The notes: generated by a model from the sequence alone, not told the origin. A DNA stretch of 64,000 bases from Paucibacter_B soli (GCF_037482845.1 NZ_JBBHJW010000007.1:124001-188000), one strand, 5' to 3'; counted from the stretch's first letter, positions 42,763 through 52,319 are shown. Made by a program: numbers and translations.

Positions 42763-45137
42763 TCCCTTGTCTTCAGGGCCGCCACCATGTCCAACCGGTC
42801 GATACGGCGGCGCACCACCAGCGCGCTCGCCACGGCCGCCAGCAGCACGGCCAGGCAGGCCAGCGCATAGCTGCGCGGCTGTATCACCACCGGGAACAGG
42901 AACTGGTCGTTCTTCAGCGCCTCCACCAGGCCATGGCAGAGCAGCCAGCCCAGGCCCATGCCCAGCGGCAGGGCCAGCGCCATGCTCAGGCCCATCTCGC
43001 CCAGCAGCAGGCCCGAGACCTCGGCGCGCGTGAAGCCCAGCACGCGCAGCGAGGCCAGCTCCCAGGCACGCTCGGCCAGCGCGATGCGGGCATTGTTGTA
43101 GACCACGCCCACCGCGATGACGCTGGCGAACAGGGTCAGGATGCTGCTCATGATGCGCACATTGCGCGCGCTGATGTCCTGCATATTGCGCAGCAGGCTG
43201 GCCTTGCTGAAGGCGCCCACCACACGCGGCAGGGCGCGCAGCGCCTTGAGGGTCTCGGCCTCGCGGCCGCGCTCGACGATGAGCGAAAACTGCGAGCTCA
43301 TGTCGCCCTCGCCCAGCAGATGGTTGAGCGCGCGCCGCTCGATATAGGCGTTCAACCCCATCATCTCGCGCACCGTGGTCTCCAGCGGCAGCGCCAGGCG
43401 GCGCGGCCGCCCCTCCAGCAGCTCCACCAGCACCGGGTCGCCGGGACGCAGGCCCAGCTTTTCGGCCAGGCGGTCGGTCATCACCAGCCCGCTCTCGCTG
43501 GGCAGGCTGGCGCGGCCGTCCACGTCGACGATGCGGCGCGCCTGCGGTACGGCGGCCAGGCCCTGCAGCGCGCCGCGCTCGCTGCGCGCGCCGTGCATGA
43601 AGCGCACCGCCACATCGCGGCCGGACTCCACCGCCAGCACGCCCGGCAGGCGCTGCAGCTCCAGGCGCGCGGCATCGGGGCCGGCCTCGCTCATCCAGAC
43701 GATCACATCGCTGCGCAGGCTGGCGTTGAACTGCGAGTCGACGATGAAGTCGATCGCATCGCGGAAGAAGTTGCCCAGCACCACGATGCCCACCGCCACC
43801 GCCACGCCGACAATGGCGAGCAGGCTGCGCCAGGGGCGGCGCTCCATCTGGCGCAGGATCATGCGCAGCACGATGTTGTGGGCTGGGCCCGCGCGCAGCC
43901 AGGGCAGGCGCTCGATGATGGCGGGCCGGTAGCGCCCCGGCGCGGCCGGCCGCATTGCCTCGGCCGGCGCCAGGCGCACCGTGGCGGCAATCGCGTTGAG
44001 CGTGCCCAGCACCGCCATCAGCAGCGAGATGCCGCCGCTCCACAGCACAAGGCGCGCATCCAGCACATGCCGGAAATGGCGGAACTTGAAGAACTCGACA
44101 TACAGGCCGGTGAGCATGCTGCCCAGCCAGTTGCCCAGCAAGACGCCCAGCGCCAGGCCCAGCAGCGCGATCGCCAGCACCAGCTTGAGGTAATGCGCGG
44201 CGATGCTGCGGTTGGGGTAGCCCAGGGCCTTGAGCGCCGCCACCTGCTCGCGCTGCGTGCTCACCAGGCGCGACACCACCACGTTCAGCAGAAAAGCCGC
44301 CACGCCCAGAAAGATCACCGGCGCCACCGTGCCGAGCACGCGCTGCTCCTTGATCTCGTTGGCAAGCATGGCGTGCGAACTCTGGTCCTCGCGGCCATAG
44401 GCCTCGCGACCGCCATAGGGCGCCAGCGCCGCTTGCAGCGCCGTCATCGTCACCGCCAGCTCGGCGCCGGGTGCGAGCTTGAGCGCCACGCGGTTGAAGG
44501 CACCGCGCATATCGTAGGCCGAGGCCAGCAGCTCGTGGTCCATCCAGACGATGCCGAAGCCGCGCATGTCCGGCATGCCGCCCAGGCCGGCGAAGATGAA
44601 CTCGGGGCTGAGCGCCGTGCCCACCACCAGCAGCTCGCGCTGCCGGCCGTTCACCAGCGCCGACAGGCGCGCACCCGGCGCCAGGCCGCGCGCCTCGGCA
44701 AAGGCGGCAGAGAGCGCCACCTCGATGAGCGGGCCGCCGCCGGCGTCGGCCGAGGGCAGGCGCCCGCTCTTGACGAACACACGGTTGAGCGGCGCCGGCC
44801 GGCGCGCGTCCAGGCCGACCAACTGGCCCAGCACCGGGTCCACCACGCCGGGCAGCGCCAGCCGCACGAGCTGATCCACGCGCGTGTCGACCTGGGCCAC
44901 ACCGGGCAGCGCCGCCAGGCGTTCCCGCAGCGCCAGCGGCGCGCGCTTGAGGCTGGCGAACACATCGGCAAAACGGCCCTCGGCATAGAAGTCATCGCGT
45001 GCCAGCGCCAGCGAGTCCACCGCCGAGAGGCAGGCGATGAAGCCGCCCATGCCGCTGGCCACCACCAGGGCGATGGTGAGCACCTGGCTCCAGAGGCCGC
45101 GCAGGTCGCGCAGCAGCTTGCGGTCCAGCGCTCTCAT
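42759..45137 (-). CDS. FtsX-like ABC transporter permease (eight-TM, two-domain type)
   Basis: 792 residues from the ATG at 45137, which shares its A with the ATPase stop (TGATG). There is a membrane segment near the N-terminus, then a large periplasmic domain, then two FtsX domains with membrane segments at about 270-420 and 670-785. The halves are separated by a second periplasmic region. This is the mechanotransmission type of ABC protein (LolCE/MacB/DevC relatives), which moves or extrudes lipids, lipoproteins or other molecules from the periplasmic side. Substrate unknown. Confidence 0.87.
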   Translation of the reverse strand: MRALDRKLLRDLRGLWSQVLTIALVVASGMGGFIACLSAVDSLALARDDFYAEGRFADVFASLKRAPLALRERLAALPGVAQVDTRVDQLVRLALPGVVDPVLGQLVGLDARRPAPLNRVFVKSGRLPSADAGGGPLIEVALSAAFAEARGLAPGARLSALVNGRQRELLVVGTALSPEFIFAGLGGMPDMRGFGIVWMDHELLASAYDMRGAFNRVALKLAPGAELAVTMTALQAALAPYGGREAYGREDQSSHAMLANEIKEQRVLGTVAPVIFLGVAAFLLNVVVSRLVSTQREQVAALKALGYPNRSIAAHYLKLVLAIALLGLALGVLLGNWLGSMLTGLYVEFFKFRHFRHVLDARLVLWSGGISLLMAVLGTLNAIAATVRLAPAEAMRPAAPGRYRPAIIERLPWLRAGPAHNIVLRMILRQMERRPWRSLLAIVGVAVAVGIVVLGNFFRDAIDFIVDSQFNASLRSDVIVWMSEAGPDAARLELQRLPGVLAVESGRDVAVRFMHGARSERGALQGLAAVPQARRIVDVDGRASLPSESGLVMTDRLAEKLGLRPGDPVLVELLEGRPRRLALPLETTVREMMGLNAYIERRALNHLLGEGDMSSQFSLIVERGREAETLKALRALPRVVGAFSKASLLRNMQDISARNVRIMSSILTLFASVIAVGVVYNNARIALAERAWELASLRVLGFTRAEVSGLLLGEMGLSMALALPLGMGLGWLLCHGLVEALKNDQFLFPVVIQPRSYALACLAVLLAAVASALVVRRRIDRLDMVAALKTRE

Positions 45138-45853
45138 CACCACTGCAGCTCCGAGGGCGTGAGCTTGTGCGCGTTCGCGGTGATGCGCTGGATCGCCCCG
45201 TCGCTCAGCACGATGACCCGATCCGCCATGCCGGCGATGGCGGCGTTGTGGGTGATGACGATGGCGGTGGTGCCGAGCTCCTGGTTGATGCGCGCGATCA
45301 CCTCCAGCACCAGCTTGCCGGTCTGGTAGTCGAGCGCGCCGGTGGGCTCGTCGCACAGCAGCACGTCCGGGCGCTTGACGATGGCACGCGCGATCGCCAC
45401 GCGCTGCTGCTCGCCACCCGAGAGCTGTGCCGGGAAGTGGTCGGCGCGTGGCAGCAGGCCCACCAGGCTGATGGCCTCGTCCACTGGCATGGGATTGGCG
45501 GCGATGTCGGTCACCAGGGCCACGTTCTCGCGCACCGTCAGGCTGGGAATGAGGTTGTAGAACTGGAACACAAAGCCCACATGCTCGCGCCGGTAGCGCG
45601 TCAGCTCGGCCTCGCTGGCGCCGCTGAGCTGGTGCTCGGCAAAGCGCAGCGTGCCGCCGCTGGGCACGTCCAGGCCGCCGAGGATGTTCAAGAGCGTGCT
45701 CTTGCCGCTGCCCGAGGCGCCCAGCAACACGATGAACTCGCCGCGCCGCACCGCCAGATCCACGCCGCGCAAGGCGTGCACGGCGGTCTCGCCCTCGCCA
45801 TAGGTCTTGCTGAGGGCGTGGGCCTCGAACACCGGGGCGGCTGTTTCACTCAT
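45137..45853 (-). CDS. LolD/MacB-type ABC ATPase
   Basis: 238 residues from the ATG at 45853. Walker A is GASGSGKST, the Q-loop FQFYNLIP, the signature LSGGEQQRVAIARAIV, Walker B VLLCDEPTGALD, and the switch His is in ITHN. Length and motifs fit the LolD/MacB/FtsE group that works with FtsX-like permeases. It is the first gene of the three-gene operon. A perfect FNR-type palindrome lies 36 bp upstream. Confidence 0.92.
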   Translation of the reverse strand: MSETAAPVFEAHALSKTYGEGETAVHALRGVDLAVRRGEFIVLLGASGSGKSTLLNILGGLDVPSGGTLRFAEHQLSGASEAELTRYRREHVGFVFQFYNLIPSLTVRENVALVTDIAANPMPVDEAISLVGLLPRADHFPAQLSGGEQQRVAIARAIVKRPDVLLCDEPTGALDYQTGKLVLEVIARINQELGTTAIVITHNAAIAGMADRVIVLSDGAIQRITANAHKLTPSELQW

Positions 45854-45888
45854 GCCTGCTAGCCTCGCGCCAGCTTGCATACGCGGCA

Positions 45889-45902
45889 TTGATCGACATC
45901 AA
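45889..45902. promoter_or_regulatory. FNR/ANR box upstream of the ABC export operon
   Basis: TTGATCGACATCAA matches the TTGAT-N4-ATCAA consensus at all ten fixed positions. Its centre is about 42 bp from the ATPase ATG. In a class II arrangement (centre at -41.5) transcription would begin at or next to the start codon. Confidence 0.6.
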
Positions 45903-45935
45903 GCCTCGGACGCTGTTCGACCGGTCGCCCTTTTT

Positions 45936-47219
45936 TTAATAGCGGCCGGTCGCACCGGCCACGCGCAGGTAGACGTAGGCCACCCAGGCCACCAGGCCGC
46001 GGCGCAGCATGCCGCGCAGGCCGGTGTCGTCGGCCGCGGCAACCTGGCGCGAGTCGGCCAGCGCGGCCTCGAACTCCCGCGCCACGCTGCGCGCGAACTC
46101 GGCATCGGCGACGATCACATTCGCCTCCAGGTTCAGGAGCAGCGAGAGCGGATCGATATTGGAGCTGCCCACGGTGGCCCACTGCTGGTCCACCACGCAT
46201 ACCTTGGCATGCAAAAAGGCCGGCAGGTATTCGTACAGCTGCACGCCCTGGCCCAGCAGCTCGGCATAGAGGGCATGCGCGGCCATCGCGGCGATGCGGT
46301 AGTCCACCTTGCCCTGCAGCAGCAGGCGCACGCGCACGCCGCGCTTGGCCGCGTCGCGCAGCGCACGGCGAAAGGCATGGCCGGGGTAGAAATAGGGCGT
46401 GATCAGGTCCACGCTCTCGCTGGCGCTGCGGATCGCCTCCACATAGGCGCGCTCGATGGTGCGACGCTGGCGCAGGTTGTCGCGCAGCACGAAGGCGGCG
46501 CACACCGGGGGCAGGTCTTGCAGGGTCTGTTCGCCACGGCGCAGCCGCGGCATGCGCAGGCGGTTCACCAGGCGGCGCAGGCGCGCCACCGGCATCGGGC
46601 TGCGCACCAGGGCCAGCAGCTCCTCGCCGAAATCGCGCCCCAGCCAGGCGCGCGTCCAGACCGCGCGCAGCGCCTGCTCCATGGGCTGCACCAGCGGGCC
46701 GCGCAGGCCCACCGCGTAGTCCAGGCGTGGCTGCTCGGTGGCGCCATGGTTGAGGTCCATGCGGTCGTCGATGATGTTGATGCCGCCGACGAAGCCGACC
46801 TCGCCATCCACCACGCAGAGCTTCTGGTGCAGGCGGCGCAGCTGACCGGGCTGGAACCAGCGCCACCAGCGGTCGATGGGGCGGAACACCGCCAGCGCCA
46901 CATGCGAGCCCGCCAGCTCGCGCTGCAACCAGGGCAGGCTGGCCTTGGAGCCGAAGCCGTCGACCACCACGCGCACGCGTACACCGCGCGCGGCCGCCGC
47001 CTTCAGCTGCGCCAGCAGGGTCTGGCCGGCGCTGTCGTGGTGAAAGATATAGGTGCCCAGCCAGATCTCGTGGTGCGCCGCGGCGATCGCGGCGGCCTGG
47101 GCCGGGAACAGTTCGTCGCCGCCGCGCAGCAGGCGCACCTCGTTGCCGCCCACGTAGTCGGGCCTGGGCACGCGGTGCCAGGAAAGCAGGTGCGGCAGGG
47201 TTTCGGCGTGTTCAGCCAA
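45936..47219 (-). CDS. clsB: Phospholipase D-like cardiolipin synthase (ClsB-like)
   Basis: 427 residues. Two HKD motifs are intact: LHQKLCVVDGEVGFVGG near residue 130 and LHAKVCVVDQQWATVGSSN near residue 337. Two such motifs without N-terminal membrane segments fit ClsB, which makes cardiolipin from phosphatidylglycerol by transphosphatidylation. The upstream exonuclease-like gene overlaps its start by 8 bp; ybhP-type EEP genes next to clsB are a known arrangement in other proteobacteria. It is the last gene of the leftward cluster that begins at 54216. Confidence 0.85.
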   Translation of the reverse strand: MAEHAETLPHLLSWHRVPRPDYVGGNEVRLLRGGDELFPAQAAAIAAAHHEIWLGTYIFHHDSAGQTLLAQLKAAAARGVRVRVVVDGFGSKASLPWLQRELAGSHVALAVFRPIDRWWRWFQPGQLRRLHQKLCVVDGEVGFVGGINIIDDRMDLNHGATEQPRLDYAVGLRGPLVQPMEQALRAVWTRAWLGRDFGEELLALVRSPMPVARLRRLVNRLRMPRLRRGEQTLQDLPPVCAAFVLRDNLRQRRTIERAYVEAIRSASESVDLITPYFYPGHAFRRALRDAAKRGVRVRLLLQGKVDYRIAAMAAHALYAELLGQGVQLYEYLPAFLHAKVCVVDQQWATVGSSNIDPLSLLLNLEANVIVADAEFARSVAREFEAALADSRQVAAADDTGLRGMLRRGLVAWVAYVYLRVAGATGRY

Positions 47220-48039
47220 GTTCGAACTCCGCCACCAGGGGCAGATGGTCGGACATGCGCGCCCAGGCGTTGCCGCGCGGCACCTGCATGCTCACGCAGT
47301 CCAGCCCCCGGGTATAGACACGGTCCAGTGCGAATACCGGCACCAGCGACGGGAAGGTGGCGGGTCTGGCCTTGCCGCGGGGCGGCGCGGCGCGCGTCAG
47401 GCCGCAGTCGCGCATCGGCGCATCCAGGCGCTCGCCCCAGTCGTTGAAATCGCCCGCCACCGCCAGGCGCGCGCCGGGCGGCACATGGGCGGCGATGAAC
47501 TCGGCCAGGCGCTGCACCTGGCGCACCCGGCTGCTGTGCATGAGCCCGAGGTGCGCCACCACCGTGTGGATCTCATGCCCCTGCCAGCTCACCGGCACAT
47601 GCAGGAGGCCGCGCTGCTCGAAGCGATGGTCCGAGACATCGTGGTGGCCCACGTCGCCGATCGGCCAGCGCGACAGCAGAGCATTGCCATGCTCGCCATG
47701 CTTGGTGACGGCATTGGTGCGGTAGGCCACCTCATAGCCCTCGGGGGCCAGGAATTCGGCCTGGCCCTGCTCGGGCCAGCCGAACCAGGTGCGCTCGAAC
47801 TGGCGCGCCTCGCGGTGGTGGAAGTGACGCACCTCCTGCAGGAACACCAGATCGGCGTCCAGCGCCTCGATGCCCAGGCCCAGGTTGTGGATCTCCAGGC
47901 GCTTGCCGGGGCCCACGCCGCGCACGCCCTTGTGGATGTTGTAGGTGGCGATGCGCAGCGGCCGTGCCATCAAGGTGCTGGACGCAAACTGGCTGCTGCT
48001 GCGCGGCCCCAGCGTCGAGCTGCGAAAACCCGCCCTCAT
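47212..48039 (-). CDS. Endonuclease/exonuclease/phosphatase-family protein (YbhP-like)
   Basis: 275 residues from the ATG at 48039, which overlaps the NUDIX gene stop as ATGA; an ATG 23 codons later (MARPLRIATYN) could also serve. EEP-fold motifs present are ATYNIHKG, FLQEVRHFHH, AHLGLMHSSR, AGDFNDWGERL and SDHLPLVAEF. These residues coordinate magnesium and cleave phosphodiesters or phosphomonoesters. Position before a ClsB-like gene resembles ybhP-clsB, so a phospholipid-related substrate is a reasonable guess. Confidence 0.85.
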   Translation of the reverse strand: MRAGFRSSTLGPRSSSQFASSTLMARPLRIATYNIHKGVRGVGPGKRLEIHNLGLGIEALDADLVFLQEVRHFHHREARQFERTWFGWPEQGQAEFLAPEGYEVAYRTNAVTKHGEHGNALLSRWPIGDVGHHDVSDHRFEQRGLLHVPVSWQGHEIHTVVAHLGLMHSSRVRQVQRLAEFIAAHVPPGARLAVAGDFNDWGERLDAPMRDCGLTRAAPPRGKARPATFPSLVPVFALDRVYTRGLDCVSMQVPRGNAWARMSDHLPLVAEFELG

Positions 48040-48509
48040 GGCCCCTGCTCCGTCAGGAAGCGCGGCAGCTGCAGCACCGCCTCGGCGTTGGAGGGCGAGA
48101 AGCACAGATCCGCCGCCTCGCGCCAGGGCAGCCAGCGGTATTGCAGATGCTCGCGCGGCGCCAGCCGCACCTGGGTGCCGGCCGGCACCGTGAGGCCGAA
48201 CACATGCTCGGTGTTGTGCGTCACCCCCGGCGCATAGCGGTGCCGCCAGACCGGGTAGATCTCGTAGACATTGGCCAGGCCCCAGTCGCGCAGCGCGCCG
48301 TCGCGAATGCCGGTCTCCTCCTCGACCTCGCGCCGCGCGGTCTGGGCCAGGGGCTCGTCGGGCGCATCCAGGGAGCCGGTCACGCATTGCCAGTAACCGG
48401 GCCGGTCGGCGCGCTCCATCATCAGCACCTGCAGTTCGGGCGTGTGTATCACCACCAGCACCGATTCGGGGATCTTGTAAGGCTTGACGGAGGGCTCAAG
48501 GGCTTGCAT
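48036..48509 (-). CDS. nudB: NUDIX hydrolase, dihydroneopterin triphosphate diphosphatase-like
   Basis: 157 residues from the ATG at 48509. The NUDIX box is present with the form G-x5-E-x7-REVEEETGI (GSLDAPDE through ETGI, near residues 44-66). It opens with YKIPESVLVVIHT, typical of NudB. NudB removes pyrophosphate from dihydroneopterin triphosphate in folate synthesis. In betaproteobacteria nudB is often near aspS and clsB; here aspS is about 15 kb away. It lies 20 bp downstream of the MFS gene. Confidence 0.85.
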   Translation of the reverse strand: MQALEPSVKPYKIPESVLVVIHTPELQVLMMERADRPGYWQCVTGSLDAPDEPLAQTARREVEEETGIRDGALRDWGLANVYEIYPVWRHRYAPGVTHNTEHVFGLTVPAGTQVRLAPREHLQYRWLPWREAADLCFSPSNAEAVLQLPRFLTEQGP

Positions 48510-48529
48510 GCCCCCAAGCATAGCGAGCT

Positions 48530-49729
48530 TCAACGACGCTGCGTTCGCAGCGCCCGCATCCATATGAGATTGATCAGCATCAGCGCCGCCAGCGTGCCGC
48601 CGCACACCCACAACGCGATGCTCACGCCCCAGACTTGCACCAGCGCGCCCGCCAGCACGCCCGAGGCCGCCGGCACCACCTGCGAGATGATGGTGTACAT
48701 GCTCAGCACCCGCCCTCGCAACGCCGCGGGCGCCTCGGCCTGGATGCCGGCCACGATCAGGCTCAAGCCCATGCCGCCCAGCATGCCCACCGCGGCCAGC
48801 AGGGCCAGGGCCGGGCCCACGGCATGCGTGCTGCCCAGCGCGGCCAGGGCCAGGCCCGCACCCAGGGTCGTCACGAAGATCGCCGGCCCATGCAGCAGGC
48901 GCGGGCCTATCAGCATCGCCAGCACCCCGCCGAGTATCAGCGCGAGCGCCAGGCTGCCCAGCAGCAGGCCGCGCTGCAGCTCGGCCAGACCCAGCTGGGC
49001 GCTGGCCAGCTTGGGCAGCAGCACCTGCATCGGCCCCATCGCCAGATAGCCGGCCATCGCCACCAGCATCAGCTGCAGCAAGAGCGGCCGGCTGCGCACC
49101 GCCCGCAGGCCTTCGCCCACCTCGGTGGCGAGCGATTGACGGTGCGCCGTTTCCATGCCGGCGCGCTGAGTGCGCACCGGCAAGAGCAGCAGCGATGCCA
49201 GCGCCACCAGCACCACGATGCCCTGCACCACCAGCGGCCAGCCGCCCGCGCGCTTGAGCAGCGCGATCATCAGCGGCCCGAGGCCGAAACCCAGCATCAC
49301 GAACACATTGAACAGCACCGAGCTGCGCTTGAGCTGCGCCGCCGGCACGATCTGCGCCAGCGCTGCCATGCGCGCCGGCGAGGCAAAGCTCCAGGCCACG
49401 CCGGCGCAGGCGGCGGCCAGCAGCAGGCTGGGCGCACCCGTGGCACCGCGCTGCTGGCTGAACCAGAGCGCCGCCGCCGCCAGCGCGAACCAGATCTGCG
49501 CGGCCTGGATCACGCGCCCGGGCGCAAGCCGGTCGCACAGCACGCCGGCAAACCAGCCCAGCAGCAGGGGCGGGCCGAAACACAGGCCCAGGCCCAGGCC
49601 CGAGAGCCAGGCCGAGCCCAGCATGTCCTGCGCCATCAGGATCACGCTGTAGTTGATCATGTGCCCGGCCGTGAAGGCAGCGAGGCAGGAGGCGAGGAAC
49701 CAGGGGCGCGGGTTGACGCTGACACTCAT
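48530..49729 (-). CDS. MFS transporter
   Basis: 399 residues from the ATG at 49729. About twelve hydrophobic segments in two halves separated by a charged loop near residues 190-215 (VRTQRAGMETAHRQ). The loop after helix 2 has CDRLAPGRV, a variant of the MFS motif A. It resembles the MFS_3/EntS-like exporter group. It is coupled by ATGA to the cytochrome/propeller gene upstream. Substrate unknown. Confidence 0.85.
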   Translation of the reverse strand: MSVSVNPRPWFLASCLAAFTAGHMINYSVILMAQDMLGSAWLSGLGLGLCFGPPLLLGWFAGVLCDRLAPGRVIQAAQIWFALAAAALWFSQQRGATGAPSLLLAAACAGVAWSFASPARMAALAQIVPAAQLKRSSVLFNVFVMLGFGLGPLMIALLKRAGGWPLVVQGIVVLVALASLLLLPVRTQRAGMETAHRQSLATEVGEGLRAVRSRPLLLQLMLVAMAGYLAMGPMQVLLPKLASAQLGLAELQRGLLLGSLALALILGGVLAMLIGPRLLHGPAIFVTTLGAGLALAALGSTHAVGPALALLAAVGMLGGMGLSLIVAGIQAEAPAALRGRVLSMYTIISQVVPAASGVLAGALVQVWGVSIALWVCGGTLAALMLINLIWMRALRTQRR

Positions 49730-51504
49730 CGCGGCTGCAGATGGATCAGCGTGGGCTGGCCATCCTCCACATGCCAGCTCGGGAAGCTGGAGGTCGAGGT
49801 GTAGACGCTGCCATCCGGCGCGATCTCGACATCGCGAGTGAAGGCCACGCGGCGCGGCAGCGGGTACTGGGTCCAGCGGCCGCTGGCGATCTCCAGCGCA
49901 TAGAGCGAATCGGACTGGTTGCCGTTCACCCACACCACGCCGCGCACCTTGTCGACGTTCAGCGAATACGGCGTGTCGCTGCCCTTGGGCTTCACCGGCA
50001 GGTCATAGCGCGTGAAGCGGCCGCTGGCGGGGTCATAGCAGACCACCGCCGACTCGGGGAAGGCGGCGATCCACAAGCGGCCCTGGGCATCGGCGCGCAG
50101 GCGGCGCGGGCCCTTGAAGGGGGTGGCGATCATGCGCACCTCGTCCGTGCGGGGATCGATCACGCCGATCTCGTCGGTGTGCAGGCGCGCGATCCAGACG
50201 CGGCCGTCGGGCGTGATGTCGATGCCATAGGGCAAGGGCGTGCCGGTGCCGGCGCGATCGACCTTGAGCCAGTTGGTGAGCGGAACGCCCTGGCGCATCA
50301 GCCAGTAGAGCGCGCCGATATAGCGCGTGGTCATGCGCTCGCCGAAGCTGCGCGCCGGCAGGTCGTAGAGCTTGAAGCGCCCGCTCGTGCGGTCCAGCAT
50401 GCCGACCTGGTTGGACAGCGCCAGCGTGAACCAGACGCGGTCCTGCGCGTCGATGCGTATGGTGTGCGGGTAGAAGCCGCCACCGATCTCGTGCAGGCGG
50501 AACTCGGCCTTGGCAGGATCGAATTCGACGATGCGGCGCTGCGCCGAGGGGGTGATGAAGATATGGCCGTCGCGCGCCGACTCGGCCAGCGAATGCGCGT
50601 TGGAGGTCGAATCGTGGCGCGGGAACTCGCGCAGGCGTGCGCTCAAGAGGCCCCCCGGCTCGTCGCCGGGCAGGTGCGGGATCTTGTGCACCGTCATGCG
50701 GCCGCTCCTGGGGTCCAGGGCCCAGAGCCGGTCCTGGATGTTGTCGGCCACATAGAGGGTGCCATCGCGCGCCAGCAGCACGTCGTGGGCCTGCGACATC
50801 GCGTCGCCCACCGGCCACTCGCTGATGCGCGCCTGCGCCAGCTCGCTCGCCCAGGGCGCCGTCTCGCCCACGCGCTCGGGATGCTCGCGCAGCGCCTGAT
50901 AACCCTTGGCCAGGATCGCCGGCAGGGCCTGCTGGTCCTCGCTGGAAAGGCGCGCGCCGTAGCGCAGCATGCGCTGGATCGCCTCGCTCCACTCCTGTTC
51001 GCTGCGCTCGCGGCGCAGCGCGGCATTGCCCTGCTGGTGGCAGAAGGTGCACTGGGTCTGGAAGTGCAGGCGGCGCGCGGGGTCGCCCAGTTCCAGCGCG
51101 CCCAGCCAGGCGTTCGCAGGCTTGGCCTCGGCCAGGCGCAGCGGGTCGGTCTCGCGTTTGAGGCGCAGCGGGCCCTTTACCGCGGCCAGCGGCAGGGTCA
51201 GGTCTTGATAGCCGGGCTTGCGCAGGCGCAGCTGCTGCTGGGGCGCGCTGGCCGGCTGATCGGGCAGCTCGGCGCGGCCTTCGGCATCGCTGAACACGCT
51301 GTGCTCGCGCCAGACGTCGAAGGGCTTGCCGGGCGGCGGGTAGCCGCCGTCGCTGCTGGGCAGGGCCGGGGCCTTGAGCGGGAAGACGCGCAGCATCACC
51401 ATGGGCAAGGGCCGGCCGCTGGCATCGTCCATCACCTGCAGCGTCGCCGCAGCGGCCGGCGCCAGCGCCAGCAGCAGGGTCAGGGACATGAGGGTGTTTT
51501 TCAT
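49726..51504 (-). CDS. Secreted cytochrome c / Vgb-like beta-propeller fusion
   Basis: 592 residues. A signal peptide covers 1-20 (ending PAAAA). Residues 21-115 look like a carboxypeptidase-regulatory-type beta sandwich (DDASGRPLPMVMLRVFPL). A single c-type heme motif, CTFCH, lies near residue 153, in a region of about 110 residues. From about 230 to the end repeated blades with the pattern D-x2-G-R-V/L-W-x-A resemble virginiamycin B lyase (streptogramin lyase) propellers. Export and heme attachment in the periplasm are expected. It is coupled by ATGA on both sides. Function unknown; an electron-transferring enzyme or sensor is possible. Confidence 0.75.
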   Translation of the reverse strand: MKNTLMSLTLLLALAPAAAATLQVMDDASGRPLPMVMLRVFPLKAPALPSSDGGYPPPGKPFDVWREHSVFSDAEGRAELPDQPASAPQQQLRLRKPGYQDLTLPLAAVKGPLRLKRETDPLRLAEAKPANAWLGALELGDPARRLHFQTQCTFCHQQGNAALRRERSEQEWSEAIQRMLRYGARLSSEDQQALPAILAKGYQALREHPERVGETAPWASELAQARISEWPVGDAMSQAHDVLLARDGTLYVADNIQDRLWALDPRSGRMTVHKIPHLPGDEPGGLLSARLREFPRHDSTSNAHSLAESARDGHIFITPSAQRRIVEFDPAKAEFRLHEIGGGFYPHTIRIDAQDRVWFTLALSNQVGMLDRTSGRFKLYDLPARSFGERMTTRYIGALYWLMRQGVPLTNWLKVDRAGTGTPLPYGIDITPDGRVWIARLHTDEIGVIDPRTDEVRMIATPFKGPRRLRADAQGRLWIAAFPESAVVCYDPASGRFTRYDLPVKPKGSDTPYSLNVDKVRGVVWVNGNQSDSLYALEIASGRWTQYPLPRRVAFTRDVEIAPDGSVYTSTSSFPSWHVEDGQPTLIHLQPR

Positions 51505-52319
51505 CGCTGATCCTCGGCAAATTCGGCGCCCACGCGGCGGCGCATCAGGGTCTCGTAAAGCGCCGGCGCCAGCCGGCTCAGCAGGTAGGCGGCGCGCGCG
51601 GTGGCGCTGGGCAGCAGCAGGCGCTGGCGCCGCGCCGCGGCACGCAGGATTTGCGCGGCCACCTCGTCCGGCGTGGCCAGGCGGCCGCTCACATCGCGCC
51701 GGCGCGCCAGCGGCCTGCCGTCGCCGCCCAGCGCCGCGGCCTCGATGCCGGTGGCGATGAAGCTGGGGCAGACCAGGGTCACCGCAACGCCGGCCTCGTG
51801 CAGCTCGCTGCGCAGGCTGTCGAAATAGCCGTGCAGCGCATGCTTGCTGGCGGCATAGGCGCTGCGGCCGATCAGCGGCGCAAAACCCGCCACGCTGCTG
51901 ATCACGACGATGCGGCCGCGCGCGGCCAGCAGCGAGGGCAGCGCCGCCGCGGTGCAATGCACCGCGCCGAAATAGTTCACCGCCATCACGCGCCGCACCA
52001 CCTCGGCGCGGCAATCGCGCGCCAAAGCGCGCGCGGCGATGCCGGCGTTGTTGATCAGCAGCGTCACCGCGCCCCACTGCCCTTCCAGCTGGGCGAACAC
52101 CTGCTGCACCTGGGCGGCATCGCTGATGTCGCAGCCCCAGGCCAGCGCCTGGCAGCCGCTGCCGCGCAACTCGACGGCCAGCTTTTCGGCGGCGGCACCG
52201 TCACGGTCCAGCAGGGCCACGCGCGCGCCCGCAGCGGCCAGGCGCCGGGCCAGCGCCGCGCCCAGGCCGCCCGCCGCGCCGGTGACCACGGCCACCTGCC
52301 CGTGCCAGAGGGCCCTCAT
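51501..52319 (-). CDS. Short-chain dehydrogenase/reductase
   Basis: 272 residues from the ATG at 52319. Classical SDR motifs: TGAAGGLG (cofactor glycine loop, near 13), NNAG (near 90), catalytic Ser in VVISSVAG (near 138) and YAASK (near 153). Asp after the second strand (ALLDRDG) favours NAD(H). The C-terminal 30 residues extend past the core with a basic, membrane-affine helix, as in SDRs acting on lipids or sterols. It overlaps both neighbours by ATGA. Confidence 0.87.
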   Translation of the reverse strand: MRALWHGQVAVVTGAAGGLGAALARRLAAAGARVALLDRDGAAAEKLAVELRGSGCQALAWGCDISDAAQVQQVFAQLEGQWGAVTLLINNAGIAARALARDCRAEVVRRVMAVNYFGAVHCTAAALPSLLAARGRIVVISSVAGFAPLIGRSAYAASKHALHGYFDSLRSELHEAGVAVTLVCPSFIATGIEAAALGGDGRPLARRRDVSGRLATPDEVAAQILRAAARRQRLLLPSATARAAYLLSRLAPALYETLMRRRVGAEFAEDQR

